From NCBI GenBank assembly GCA_033439255.1, contig CM065883.1, positions 2,232,001 to 2,296,000 on the forward strand: a DNA stretch of 64,000 nt, in the 5' to 3' direction. The translations under genes were made by a program, and so were the position numbers. This document shows positions 42,646 through 54,116 of this stretch, in pieces (position 1 is the first letter of the stretch; each line of letters begins with the position of its first letter). Under the pieces are notes generated by a model, which was given only the letters and a program-made list of their open reading frames with translations, ran no database searches and was not told the DNA's origin. Origin of the DNA: Hericium rajendrae (Eukaryota; Basidiomycota; Agaricomycetes; Russulales; Hericiaceae).

Positions 42646-44850
42646 TCAATCATATCCTTTAATGCAGCCTTTGCCTCTTCCCTCTCTTCCTCGCTCAAGT
42701 CCTTCAACTGCGACGATAAGTCGGCGATGGACCTGTTGATGGCGGGGACAGCAAGGGCGGCGGCTGCATCTTCTGGAGCTACTCCCGGGGCAGAGCCGGT
42801 TTCTAGCGCTCGGACACGAGGGGTTGGGGCACGGGGGTTGGAGTCGGCATTGAGGGGGCAGTCGCGGAAGCCATGGCCCTTCTGGCGGCAGCGGAAGCAA
42901 CCGCCCTCACGCCTGAGGCGCTCACGGTCAGGCTCCGAGAGTTTGGACAGTGGGGCACCTGTAGCAGCGACTGTGCGGGATCGGCCAGTAGATGTGGACT
43001 GAGGGGAGCGAGTGCTCACCGGGGTGCGCCCAGTTGTAGGGCGGGGACTCTGGAACCGGGTGCGCATGAGGTAGGCAGCATTCCTGTCACGGGCCCTCGC
43101 CTTCCACTCAGCCAGGGTGGTGGGCGTGGGGTAGCTGCGCTGGCAATCATCGCGCAGGGCGCTGTTGAGGCCATGCAGGAACCAGTCGATCAGGGCCACG
43201 TCATTGTAGCCGGTGCGAGGGGCGAAGGACTCAAACTCGGTGATGTAGTCGACTACCGGGCGCGTACCCATCTGGAGGGTCTGGATAGCATGGGAGGCAT
43301 CCTTGGAGTCGTCAAGGGGAGAGAAGTCCAAGTTGAAGCGAGTTCGAAGGGCGGTGAGGTTGGCGTAGCGGGGAACATGAGCTGGAGATGTTTTTGCAGC
43401 CACGAGATCGTCATCCTCAAGGATCTCCTCGACGCGCTGGGTGGCCCACTGGCCGGCGATAGGGCCCTGGCAGAGGTCGAGGAAGAGGGAGATCTGGGCG
43501 GTATCATCTTTATACCGGGTGGAGTTGGCGCGAAGGAATAAGCGAATACGCAGCTGGAATTCCTTGGACTTGGAACGATCTCCCTCAAAGGGAGCAGGTT
43601 TGACGCCGATCTCAGGGTTGGACATGTCGATGGATGGCTGAACAGGGGGGGCTGTGGCAATGGTTGGTTTGACGTTGACGGTGGATGTCGATGCAACAGC
43701 GGCAACGGGTGGAGCAGGTGAGGGGACTGGTACTGGGGTAGGCGTCGAAACAGGTGGTGGTGGTGGGGCCCGAAGGGTATCGAGGCGGGTAGCTTGTTGC
43801 TGAGCGAGATTCTCTATAACTGCTTGAGAGAGTGCGAGTTCTGCAGTGGTTAAGAAGAGGGTACTGGCCTGCCAAAACCACAGGTCACTTTCTTCTACGA
43901 GGCTGGGTCTCCAACTGACTACAAGCCGATTGGTGTCGGAGCGGTATGCGTAGTAGTTGTTGGTTGCCGGGTTGAAGGTAATACCTGGGGGAACAACAAG
44001 TGGGGTGGTGCGAGCAGGGGGAGAATCTGCACTAGGAAGGGCAACGGTGGGAAGCGGCGGGGTAGCGGGGTGTTGGCGATGGTGTTCTGTAGCTGCGACG
44101 TCGAAGTCGTTAAGCTCGAGGTCTGCCTGGTCGTCACGATCGGCGAAGTACCACTGTGCGGGACCGTCGTCGTCCTCGTCCGGAGTGACAAAGTCTATTC
44201 GAACGATGCCAGAAAGGGTGTAGATGAAGTATTCGTCGAGCGAGGCGAAGACGCCGAGTGGGTATGGTTCTGTGGTCTGGAAACGGGGGTCGGTGGGATC
44301 AATGGTGAGGTCTAGAAGAAGTCAGCCGCAACTGGGCGACGACCAAGAGCACGAGGGTACAGGGGGTCCGAGTACGGGTTTCTGAGGAATCGGTGGCCGA
44401 GGTGTTCTCTGGCCCACACAGGCTCAGGTGAGGGTTCGGGGGTGAAGAGACCTAGTGTGCAAAAGGGGAACGAGGTCGATGGTAGGATACTTGCAGGGGA
44501 TCCTCGGTTGGGTTGGCGACAGTGGTAAGCGATATCCGAGGCACCGAACGTGAATTCTTGCAAGTCGACGTCAAAGGAAACTCGAATTCGAACGTATAAG
44601 GCAATGGAGATAGCACCTGCACGTGGTTTCCACGACCTCAATCGAAACCAAACTCCTTCGGCTTCCCAACGCTTCACAGCACAATAGCGGAGGAGGGGGA
44701 TGAGTGCACTACCCTCGATGGTGTTGGCGATGGGAAAGGGGAGATGAGGTTGATGGAATGGATGTCGGGATTCGGTGAAGATGTCGGCGGTGAAGGGTTC
44801 AAAGAAGAAAGGTATGATGGGCGATAGTAGGGAGGTGAGGCGGGTGTATG
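42636..44850 (-). CDS. gag: G2c Gag
   Basis: Main frame 42636 to about 44313 with the CCHC knuckle near 42890. The upstream frame is open from 44312 to about 44850 and ends in TAG at 44312-44314, the same frame break as in G2a and G2b. Sequence is very close to G2b Gag, with small differences such as a Lys-Thr in the capsid segment. Confidence 0.75.
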
Positions 44851-44864
44851 AGAGATTGTCCAGG

Positions 44865-45287
44865 TGTCAAGACTCGGTCGTAGACAGCAGAGAACCACCC
44901 AAGTCACCAGCGATGATGGGAGCGAGAGAGCAGAGAGCGACTAGCAGCGCAGTGACCTGTATTGGAGGTACAGTACGGTACAGACGAAATGGACAATCTA
45001 GGGAAATAGGCGAGCGACAGGGAGCCTATAAGTACTGGGACGACAATGGGAAAAGAACAATGGACACCATAACGGGTCGAACAATAGAGTGAGAACAATG
45101 GTGGCCAAAAGGAGAACAATGGGAGGGAGAACAATAGGATGTCCCAAAGGGGAACAAGGGCATGGGTGAAGGATAGCCCCAGGTCATGTGAGGAAGTGAA
45201 CATGTGATGGGGCTGCTGGAGCACATGACCGACGCGATGCCTTGATGGCAGAGAAGAAGGCGGAGAGAAATGGAGCGATCCGTGACA
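44865..45287 (-). repeat. G2c 5' LTR
   Basis: Identical by eye to 38190-38612 over all 423 bp. Confidence 0.92.
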
Positions 45288-46688
45288 CCCTGTCTCTGTT
45301 CTGTCTGACAATGAGCTTGATGTGCTCATGGCTTCGATCTTGCAAACCTTTCCGAAGTTTGGGCAGAGCATGATCAGCGGAGCTTTGAGATCCATGGGCC
45401 ACCGTGTACCCCGGGAGCGCATTGCTGCCTCCTACCTTCACGTCCATGGTGCACCTGGACTTTTTTCTGGCCGCCGAATCTCCGCTGAACTTATCGTGTC
45501 CCTGGCCCCAATTCTTTAGCTCATCATGATGGACAGCATGGTAAGCGCTGCCTCTCTGATCTGATAGTCTAGCCATAAAACATCTTCCATTCCAGGCCTT
45601 ATTCGCTACAAGATTGTCATCCATTGTTTTATCGATGGGTACTCTCGTTTTGTGACAGGAATCCAGGCTGTCAACAACAATCGTGCTACGACCGTTCTGG
45701 ACCTCTTTTTGTGTGTGGTCAATACCCATGGCCTTCCCAGTCGTGTCCGTGGTGACCACGGGACGGAGAACTTGGAGGTTGCCCATTGGATGGAAGAGCA
45801 CAAGGGCCTGAATCGCGGCTCATACATTTGGGGAAGGTAATAGTCATTTGGCTTGCTCTCATGTCATCTGCAATCTGATCGGGCTTCAGGAGCATCCACA
45901 ACACACGCATCGAAAGGCTATGGTACGACGTCACAAATGGTTTCGGAGAGAAGTGGAAAAATTTCTTCCTGGACCTTGAAGTCAATCACGGCCTTAATCC
46001 AACCAATGCAGCACATATCTGGCTCCTGCATTTCTTGTTCTTGCAGGCCATAAACTGTGACGCCCAGTCATGGGCTGAGGCCTGGAATGCTCATCCTCTT
46101 CAGGTCAAAGGCGAGCGACGATCAAGTCCCCATGCCCGCTTTATGTTTGGTATGCTACGCGAGGGTGCCCGTGGTATCCAGCATCTTGTTTCTGTTGAGG
46201 ACGACAATTTCGTTCCAGAGATTATTGACGACTATGGTATTGACTGGGAGGTACTAGAGGATCCACGTCTGATGGGGCACCTTCTGGAACACAACCCGCA
46301 CGAGCACCTGTCTGATAATTTATTTACATCCTCCACTACTCCTCAACAGCTCTCTCACGTTCCTTGTGATGAACCTGACTGTCCTTTGTCACCTGATCAG
46401 CTTGACGCTTTGCTTGCCCAGCTCCAACTTACTGTAGATACCTCCTCTAGTAGCATGCTTGTGCGTCGTATTATGTGGACCGAAGCACTTCGTTTTTGTT
46501 TCCAGGCCATGATAGAATAGAATCATTTTTATTCATGTATGTCTATTACAAGCTGCCTAGGATCAATAGAATATTGGGGTAGGGACACAGGACACTTTGA
46601 TTTGCTTCTGTCTGGCCTAGATTTTCCGATCTCTTTCAACCGCTAGCTCTCTCTGGCATCCCTTCCCTTCATTTCTGTCCTCCTACCT

Positions 46689-48991
46689 ATGCAGACACGT
46701 CAAACTCCAAACCGGGGTGCTGGGACCCTGAATTCTCTTTCCACAAGCCCTCCTGCTACAGGACTGCCTCCCGGTCATGGACGCGCTTCAAGGCCAGGTG
46801 ACACTCTGGCTAGCGGAGCCACCCATGACTCGAACAGTGGTAATGCACCTGTCCGGCCATCCGAACGAGAATTACGGGCTCTCCGAAGGTCTGAATTAGC
46901 AGAAAATGGTATCCAAGGCAGGAGAGGGCGTACTGTGCAGCGAGGAGGTACAAGAGCAAACCGTACTTCAAGAGGTTCTGGTTCGCATGCTCCAGGGCAC
47001 ACTGTGACCATTCCTTCTTTCGGTTGCAGCTCACCTTTGACACCTGGTACGTCCTTCTAGCAGTCTTCCCCAGGCTGGCCTGCAGCCTAAGTATCATCAT
47101 CCCAAATAGCTCCATCAAGATCAAGATCGCGTTCACCTTCGATTAACAGGTCCAGCCCTGTTTCGGAACCTAGAGATGGATTGCTTGGAGGAGAAGATAA
47201 TCAGAGGGACAGTATACGTACCTCAGTCTTGGATGGCGCACCATCGGATGATGTGGCCATCTCAGAAACTCATGTCGCAGTCTCTGATGGAGGTCAGGAT
47301 ACCTCACCATTTTTAAGGCATCCGCTAAAATCAATATATTGTTGCAGATACTGCTCATGCCAGCACAGATCGGCGTTCCCTGGCTGAACAAGATCCCGCT
47401 CATCCGAACATCAATGCCATTGATGGACCCACAGGTCGTCATTCACCCGGCATAGACCACATTTCTCAGTCCGCTTCTATCTCCCCTGTAAATTCTCCAA
47501 CTCTGGAAGAGATAGGTGCGTTTGCATATGATATTCTCAATATCCTAACAACTGCTTATTATCTTGGTATAATACAGCTATTACAACAAACCAACAAAAC
47601 AGGGAGCATGTACCAGCAAGATCTGTTCCTTTGGATGGCGGAATGGCTCTACCATCTCGGAGTTCCTATGTTGTGCCTACCGGATGGTGACGACGCTGCC
47701 CATCTACTCGTCCTCAGTCTGTAGGCCCAGATCTGCATGCCCAGTTAACTGTAATCCCTACCCACTCCTCCGCCACAAACACCCCTGTATTTATTTCCGA
47801 ACAACCCATTCCTCTGTCTTCGGAACAGAATCCTCCATCTGTAGCCAGTCAGGATGACTCCAGCCTTCCAGGTCCTTCAGATGCTACAGAATTTCCTAGT
47901 GCTGTGTTCGTCGGCATGGTTGGTGAAGAGGTCGTTATTCACGATCTTCGACTGCGTTCTGTCAGCCCAACTCTTGGGGCCATCACATTTGCTATTCTAT
48001 TGATCGTCAATCCATCTCCACAAATGGAGACGATCCGACAACTTCTTATTCAATGCCCTCCTCACTTTGTTATCGCTTCCGCGGCAGCACCTGTTCCCTT
48101 CCTCCTGATAGAGGACTGCAATGATCCAAGTCTCAAATTTCAGGAGATCTCCACACTAGCGAACCATGCCGCTTGCCAGAAAATATTGCACGTTGTGGAT
48201 GAAACCCTCTTATTTTCTAGTGCCTTAAAATGGAATCTGCATTGCCGTGATCCAGACTTGTCAACGTCTCTCTTTGCCCTCTATATTCTTCCTCAGGTTA
48301 GTACCATGTTGACCTACAATCTGCTTTGATTTACTCACTGGATAATCATTGATTATCTGAAATTAGCCTCCCCTGCAACCCCCTTTGCTCCCAGAGATGC
48401 CGGTGGAATATCTGGACTTACATTTTTCTGCTAAGAAATATCAACTGAGATCGCTCCATGATCAGTAGTACAGCGGAGGTGCATACCCAGCTATATTCAG
48501 AGTACGATTAGTCCGTGGCATCCTGGATACCCTCAACATCCATACCAAGAATCGAAGAGAAAACGCGTTCATCTTTCATCTCTCTTCTGGTGGGCAGATC
48601 AAGATCAACACGGGTGATGTTCGTGACTGGCTGGGGCTGACAAAGTCCTTCTCTAATGTTCGTACCCAGGCAAGTTCATCGTATTCAAGTCTCCTTCTCC
48701 GAAGGAAACTAACCATTGTTTCAGGTAAAACCTATCTTCCAACTAGCATGGTACTTCAACGACCAGTCAAACCTGCAGCGTCTACATGAGCTCAACCAGA
48801 AGCAACAGTGCACTGTTATGCATGCACAGGTACTGACAGAGGAGCGTGAGGCCCCTCTGTCCTGCAATCAACCTCCAGGAAGCGTCCTGTCAGATGCGAT
48901 TCAGCAGAGCCTCAATTCTCTGTCCCAAAGTTGCTGCAAAATCATACAGGATTGTGGCCTGGTGGTGGCTGCAGCTGATCAAGTTGTCTAG
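46689..48991 (+). pseudogene. Unrecognised multi-exon gene downstream of the integrase-core gene
   Basis: ATG 46689 opens a Ser/Arg/Gly-rich N-terminus. Likely introns include about 47046-47112, 47291-47345, 47518-47578, 48297-48364 and 48670-48724 (the last with a GC donor). The C-terminal part (about 47900-48990) looks globular, with a segment of alternating hydrophobic residues (GAITFAILLIVNP) and a GGQIKINTGDVRDWLGL stretch. TGA at about 47689 and TAG at about 48466 interrupt the frame. Same strand and 170 bp spacing from the integrase gene suggest, but do not prove, that both belong to one mobile unit. No known domain was recognised. Confidence 0.4.
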
Positions 48992-49189
48992 TGCACTTTT
49001 GTACCAGGTAACAAACACGAATTAATTAGTTATCTATACATTTATACTTCCGACTACATCCTGCAATTGAATTTTGCCAGCACTGAAAGCCAGACGGTAA
49101 AAATCGTGGTGGTGGGGTGGTTGGTGGTGAAGAGAATGAGATGGCTACCTGCTGGAGGAACATGCATATAACAGGGCTTGCAGGATGAC
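48992..49189. other. Short spacer, nothing recognised
   Basis: This separates the plus-strand unknown gene from the minus-strand kinase fragment. No repeats, terminal motifs or clear polyadenylation signal were seen. Confidence 0.3.
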
Positions 49190-50045
49190 AGGATTCAAAC
49201 TGTTCCCTGCCTTCACCTCCACATCGCGTGTCCCCTCTGCTGCTGGGGCCGCAGCTGCAACCGCAGCGCCCGCATCTGCTACCACCAATATCAGCACACT
49301 CATCACCAAACCAAATGCACAATGCACCAGGCTTCACCTTGAATTCCTCCACGAATACTGCCAGCGGCTCCACAAGTGTGCGCGACGGTGGGCGTGCCTG
49401 CGTGTACCTGTGACGCGCCAACGCCGCATCCAGCATGGCCGCCCAGATCTTGGGCATCGCAATGCTGGGCTTGCCACCTGCGGTGGCCATGAGGCCCTGC
49501 CCCAGTGTGGATAAGAAGATGCAGCACAGCGCGCTGCTTGTGCCGCCCATCTTGTCCATGACAATGCCTGAGATCGTGATCGACCCACTGCCAACGTCCT
49601 TGCCGCTCAAGCTGCCCTTCTGCAGTTCATCCAGAATGTGTGCAGTGCAACGCACATCAGTACGGATTGCCGGGTGGTCAGAGGCAGGACACACCTTGCG
49701 CGCCAGACTGCAGCGTCAGCCCGCAGTCGCCGTTGCCCACGATGTTGTCCATTTGTGTGATCTCAGGCTCTGCCTTGTCAATCGCGCGGCATGTGCGCTC
49801 CACCGCCGTGTTAAAGGCAGACAGGTCCTGTACACAACTTGATAGTATGGGCCACATGAACTGGTGCTGCGGCCTTCGCAGCGGAGGGCCGCTCTCCCTG
49901 CACGGTAGACATGAGCGCCGGGGGTGCACTGGAGGACTGCTTCCAGCCAGAAGTGGCGGTGGGCCCGTGGATGAGGTGGAAAAGCAGGTCTGTTGGGGTT
50001 CTGGGGATGGACTTGGACAGGAGGAGCAGGAGAGTAGTCCACAAA
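49190..50045 (-). pseudogene. Dihydroxyacetone kinase, DhaL (C-terminal) fragment
   Basis: Minus-strand pieces read, in order: a helix ending in AVERTCRAIDKAEPEI, the phosphate/Mg motif MDNIVGNGDCGLTLQSGA (about 49700-49750), an intron of about 57 bp, then MDKMGGTSSAL (about 49545), ARPPSRTLVEPL (about 49365) and, after a frame change, GTRDVEVKAG (about 49210). This is the order of the ATP-binding DhaL domain, which phosphorylates glycerone. The kinase domain DhaK is missing. The loop has Asn where the Mg-binding Asp of the usual GDGD is expected, and at least one frameshift occurs, so it is a dead fragment. Confidence 0.75.
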
Positions 50046-51240
50046 CCCGGAGGTTCAAGCTCGTCTACATGAGTACATGGTCAGATTCACCAGGAAGATG
50101 GGACGAGATGTCTGTGCGTACCATGAACGTGCTGCTCAACACCCTTTGCACGTGCACTTGTCTGCCCTAGAGGCTCTTGTCAACCTCGCGTACAATGGCT
50201 CCAAGTTCGAGCTCGCTTTTACTGATGGACTCACTGCTGCTTGCAATGCGACGAGTAATGATTAGATGCACGGGCGCGCTTGTCACGTGCCATTATGTGA
50301 AATGTAAACGGACAGCACTGCCGCCCTTCTCTCCTTTTTCTCCCCCACCGGCTTGCCAATTGAGCGAGATGCTGAGCGTAGCCGGTGCTTCCCCATCCTC
50401 CCCAATCCACCTCCTCAGTCCATTTTTTCATCTGGATATTGTTATTGCATGCTGAACAGTTCTTATCACACTCCACTAACTTCACACAGATATTTAGGTT
50501 CAGCGCGACGCAGCGGAAAGGCGCGAGCAGCGCCGAGGGTGCGTCAACATCTGAATCGCACACACCAGGCCATATCCGGTGCACGAGAGGGACGGGAGGT
50601 GGTGATCTAAATGTAAGGAGCTGCAGCACAAAGTGAGTGTTCACCGACGTCGTACAATGCGCAAAACTTACCTTATCATGCCTCCCGTCGACATGACAGC
50701 CTCGCGCAAGATGACTCGAGGGCAGGCTCGGATGCGCACAATGGAGCGGCGGCAGCAACTGTGTGCACGAGTGCAATGAGGGCGAGCACAGGCACGACAG
50801 AACGGCACAGGCTCCTGCAAACAGGCAAGTGCCACATCTCGTTGACAGGTGCATCACTGACCGTATCTCAGCATCCCTGCATACACCACCATGCTGCCAC
50901 CGGAAGGCACCACCACAGACTCAGTGGAGCGCGACCTACGCCGAAGCGCCGTCGGTCCGAGCAGGAGAACGTGAAGTTGGGAGGAAGCGGAGGACGTTAG
51001 CGCGATTTCCTGCAACAAGGTGAGCAAGGGCTCTGTGCGCGGGAGACACAAAGCGGCATACTCACACATGTCCACTCTGCCCCAGACGGGTGTGTCAGCA
51101 CGTTCATTCCCGAAGGCGTGCCTCTCTGCGAAGTGCGACACTTTCCAGCATGCACAGCACCATGGACGGTCGCAACGAGCACGGCGAAGCCGAGGCGGGC
51201 ACAACTGCATGCCGGGACGAGATCGCAACGGGCGCTGCGT
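50046..51240. other. No recognisable gene
   Basis: Moderately GC-rich DNA with overlapping small open frames on both strands, none with a domain. The right part begins the scattered-repeat zone described next. It may contain further worn gene pieces. Confidence 0.3.
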
Positions 51241-51242
51241 CG

Positions 51243-52076
51243 AACTTGACGACGACGCCCTTCGCGCTGAGGGGATCAGTGGTGAAGCAGGTGGAGTGCG
51301 ACATGCAGCCGGCACAAGTAAAAGAGTCTGCCCAACAGGTGAGGACATCCACAATGGGATTCGCACACAGTACTCACCGATAGCAAGAGTCCCCGCCTCC
51401 CGCCCCGTATGTGATGATGCCCATAATCGCGCACAGAATCGCCTGGAGGTTGAAGGTCTTGGCGCCGTGGGCGATGAAATTGCAGGCATGCGCCTCCAAC
51501 TTGACGATGACGCCCTTGGCACCCACGGCGCCGGCGCGATTCGATGGTGAACGGCGATGGGATACTGCAGATGGCATTCGTGCAGGACTGGGGGACTCCG
51601 CGCCATACTAGCTACGATGACTCGGGGACGAGCTCGCCGGTGCACATCGTCAAGCTTGACCATGATGGCCTCGCGCGGTGTCGAACGCAGACCACAGAGA
51701 CCGGGGCAGCGCCTATGTGCAAACGGTAAGTACCTGGGAATGCCTCCCGCGCGATCATCCACTCCCCAGCGTGTAGTTCCCCATATCCCCGCCTTTCTTC
51801 CACCCACCTACTTCCCCCAAGAACTTGACGATGACCCCCCTTTCGCGTCATTTGCTGACCCTGTGTCGGACAGGAAGCGTGGGTGATGTCACAGGCCGCG
51901 CGCCAGTCAGAAATGACATCGGGTCCTCGCATCGTCGAACTTGACGATGATGCCCGCGGTATGCCTGGAACACGAAGACCGTTAGGTGAATCCGCTGACC
52001 AGACGTCTGCCGCGATGCACTCACCTGCGTCTAGATCTCCCTCGTGGCCAGCACGACCTACTTGACGATGACGCCC
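51243..52076. repeat. Six dispersed copies of AACTTGACGATGACGCC
   Basis: Copies or near-copies of this 17-mer start at 51243, 51498, 51652, 51822, 51938 and 52059 (spacing 255, 154, 170, 116 and 121 bp). Only about 15-25 bp are conserved per copy; the spacers are unrelated. In the plus direction it reads E-L-D-D-D-A, on the minus strand G-V-I-V-K-L, and both readings recur. No splice pattern that would join them into one protein could be fixed. Confidence 0.6.
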
Positions 52077-52296
52077 TGTGTGCGTCATAGGCAAGCACCA
52101 TGAGGCGGCAGCTGGATGCAACACATGTCGCGGGTACCCCGAACGGACACTGCGCAGCATCATATTCTCCATACCGCCCACTGCCCTCCCGTCCAACTCT
52201 ATGCAACTCTGACTTCCCACAAAATGGCTGAAGCGCCAATGTCACCCCTATCCGCAGTCCACACCATGCGCGGGATGGACGCCCGCACTGACCACG

Positions 52297-54116
52297 GTGC
52301 ATAACATCTCCTTGCACCTGAAGCTCTTGTCGCTCAATGAGCTCGTGCTTACACAGCTCACTCTGCTGGAGGTACTCAACTTCGAGAGCAACAAATTGGC
52401 AGTGAAGGTGCTTGGCTTCGGGTGCGATGCGCGGCTTGGTGTCGACTTCAACTTCGACATCCCGGAAGACTTCATCGTGAACGCGTGGCGGGACTTCATC
52501 AAGAGCACCTGGAATGACACGGCGAACGGCACGGCCAAATGGCACGAGACGAATGACGCGCTACGCATGGTTGCAGAGGCACGCGGGAGCGCGGAGCTGC
52601 TCAAGCTGTGGGAGAAGGAGAAGAGTGGCGGGATGACGCCCGAGCATGCGTACCAGATGCTAGAGGTGCCGAAGGACGTGGATGATGCGATGCTGATCAC
52701 GATCTTTGCTATAAGGGTGCGTGTTTTCGAAGATGCTGCTGTTGCACGTTCTGAAGTGTTTGCGATAGCTGGAGGACCAGCCTAGTCAGATAGACAAAAT
52801 GCGCGACGCGCTTGCGGTTATCGCAGAGTTCAGGGATAGTGGCCGGCTCAGGGAGTCCCTCAAAGCTGGGGCTGACCGTGAGTTCCTCGTATGAATGCTT
52901 GTTCTCGGTTCTCATTCGACTCGTCATCTAGCGGGAGACATCGTTGTGCCCACTCGCCCAGATTGGCCAAGAGGGCTCAACCAACTTGGCAATACGTGCT
53001 ATCTCAACTCTCTTCTTCAATATTTCGACACCATACGTGATCTGCGGGATGCTGTAGAGCCACTCCTCAACACCAGCTTGAATTCCATGGACGACGATAA
53101 ACTGACAGACGATGACCTGAAACGGCACCGCATGGGCGGGTGGCTGGTAACGCGACGCAAGATTATGTGCTCGAAGAAATGTAAGCCCCAGTCCTACTCT
53201 CCCTCTTCTTCTCTGACTCTTTGTGCAGTCATCAGCCAACTGGCAGACCTGTTCTGGCACATGGAGCACTGCGAGACGCCCTCCGTCACACCGACTGTCG
53301 AACTCGCGAAGCTTGTGCTCGTCACATTCAAAGACGAGGAGGAAGACGACGTCGACCGCGGCGGCACCAATTCGTCGAACGACACGGACGCGATGCTCAT
53401 GGAGGACACGCCCATGCACACGGTGGTGGCGTCGCCCATCGAGGGGTCGTCGTCCGTCCTTGGCAAGCACGCGTGCGACCCCGATCGCCGCGATGTTGAC
53501 ACGGACGTGGACACGCAGGTCGGCGATACCGACAAGGAGAACTTCGTCATGGTATCCGATTCTGCGTTGCCGCACCGCGCGCGCTCTGGCTCGCCGCCGA
53601 AGGCATCCTCCAGCTCACCTGGGAAGGAACGGTCGCCGGAGAAAGAAGATATCGATGTTGACACGCAGGTCGGCATGGAGGCGGGCAAGGAGGTCGTTCC
53701 GAAACCGGCGGCGCCGGCGAGGAAGTCGGCAGAGTCCGTCATGATGTTTGGTGGGTCTGCTTGCGGGCATCAATATGCGAAGTGCTGATGGCTGTTCTAC
53801 TCTAGGGCGCCAACACAATGTATCAGAGTGCATGGATAACTGCATGTTCCAGATCGAGACCGCGCTGCTGCAGTTCGATGGCATGGATGGTACTGAGGAA
53901 GGCAAGACCAGTATTGTCAAGCAGCTGTTCTATGGCACCCTGAAGCAGCATCTGACAATGATCCCGGACGACTCTGGATCGCAACCATCTGTGCATAAGA
54001 AAGAAGACCTTTTTTCGCTGCTCCCGGTCAATGTCTCTGACGAAGGCTACGACCTGTACGATGGCCTGAGCCGGTACTTTGATGACGTGGTCGAGTTCGA
54101 GTCGAAGAAAGCCAGG
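52297..54116 (+). pseudogene. Ubp2-type ubiquitin-specific protease, middle part
   Basis: Exons 52297-52716, 52769-52877, 52932-53180, 53229-53750 and 53806-54116 join in frame over four GT-AG introns of 48-55 bp. After a helical region the Cys box GLNQLGNTCYLNSLLQ appears, with the nucleophile codon at 52997-52999. An Asp/Ser-rich insert (53340-53720) follows, then the QHNVSECMDNC block. Ubp2/USP25-28-like enzymes cut ubiquitin chains. The N-terminal third is absent (replaced by the repeat zone), and the frame stops at K-A-R, 54116, where foreign sequence begins. The downstream part of the same protein lies at 58290-58687. Confidence 0.85.

Larger units (their letters stand above)
38190..45287 (-). 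mobile_element. Ty3/gypsy chromovirus G2c
   Basis: A 7,098-bp minus-strand element with TSD CCCTG (38185-38189, 45288-45292). The two 423-bp LTRs (38190-38612, 44865-45287) are identical by eye, so insertion was recent. Gag is open, but Pol is cut into three frames by single-base losses, two of them in homopolymers. Removing it with one CCCTG restores the reading frame of the integrase-core gene. Confidence 0.93.
37616..46520 (+). pseudogene. DD35E integrase-core (rve-like) protein gene, split by G2c
   Basis: Exons: 37616-37768, 37820-38189 (broken by G2c; resumes 45293), to 45540, then 45596-45836 and 45890-46520; introns are 51-55 bp GT-AG. After an N-terminal helical part and an HTH-like stretch, the catalytic core shows Asp in HHDGQH (about 45525), Asp in RGDHGTEN (about 45755) and Glu in NTRIERLW (about 45908), the last two 34 residues apart. 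This is the triad of retroviral-type integrases and DDE transposases. In mushrooms this family occurs in many copies as 'integrase core domain' proteins; whether it is transposase or host gene is open. A one-base loss and a TGA near 45497 break the frame just before the first Asp, so it is dead even without G2c. Confidence 0.75.

Noticed and set aside
51243-52076. CRISPR-like array
   Set aside because: The 17-bp repeats are spaced irregularly (116-255 bp) in a eukaryotic genome; no cas genes.
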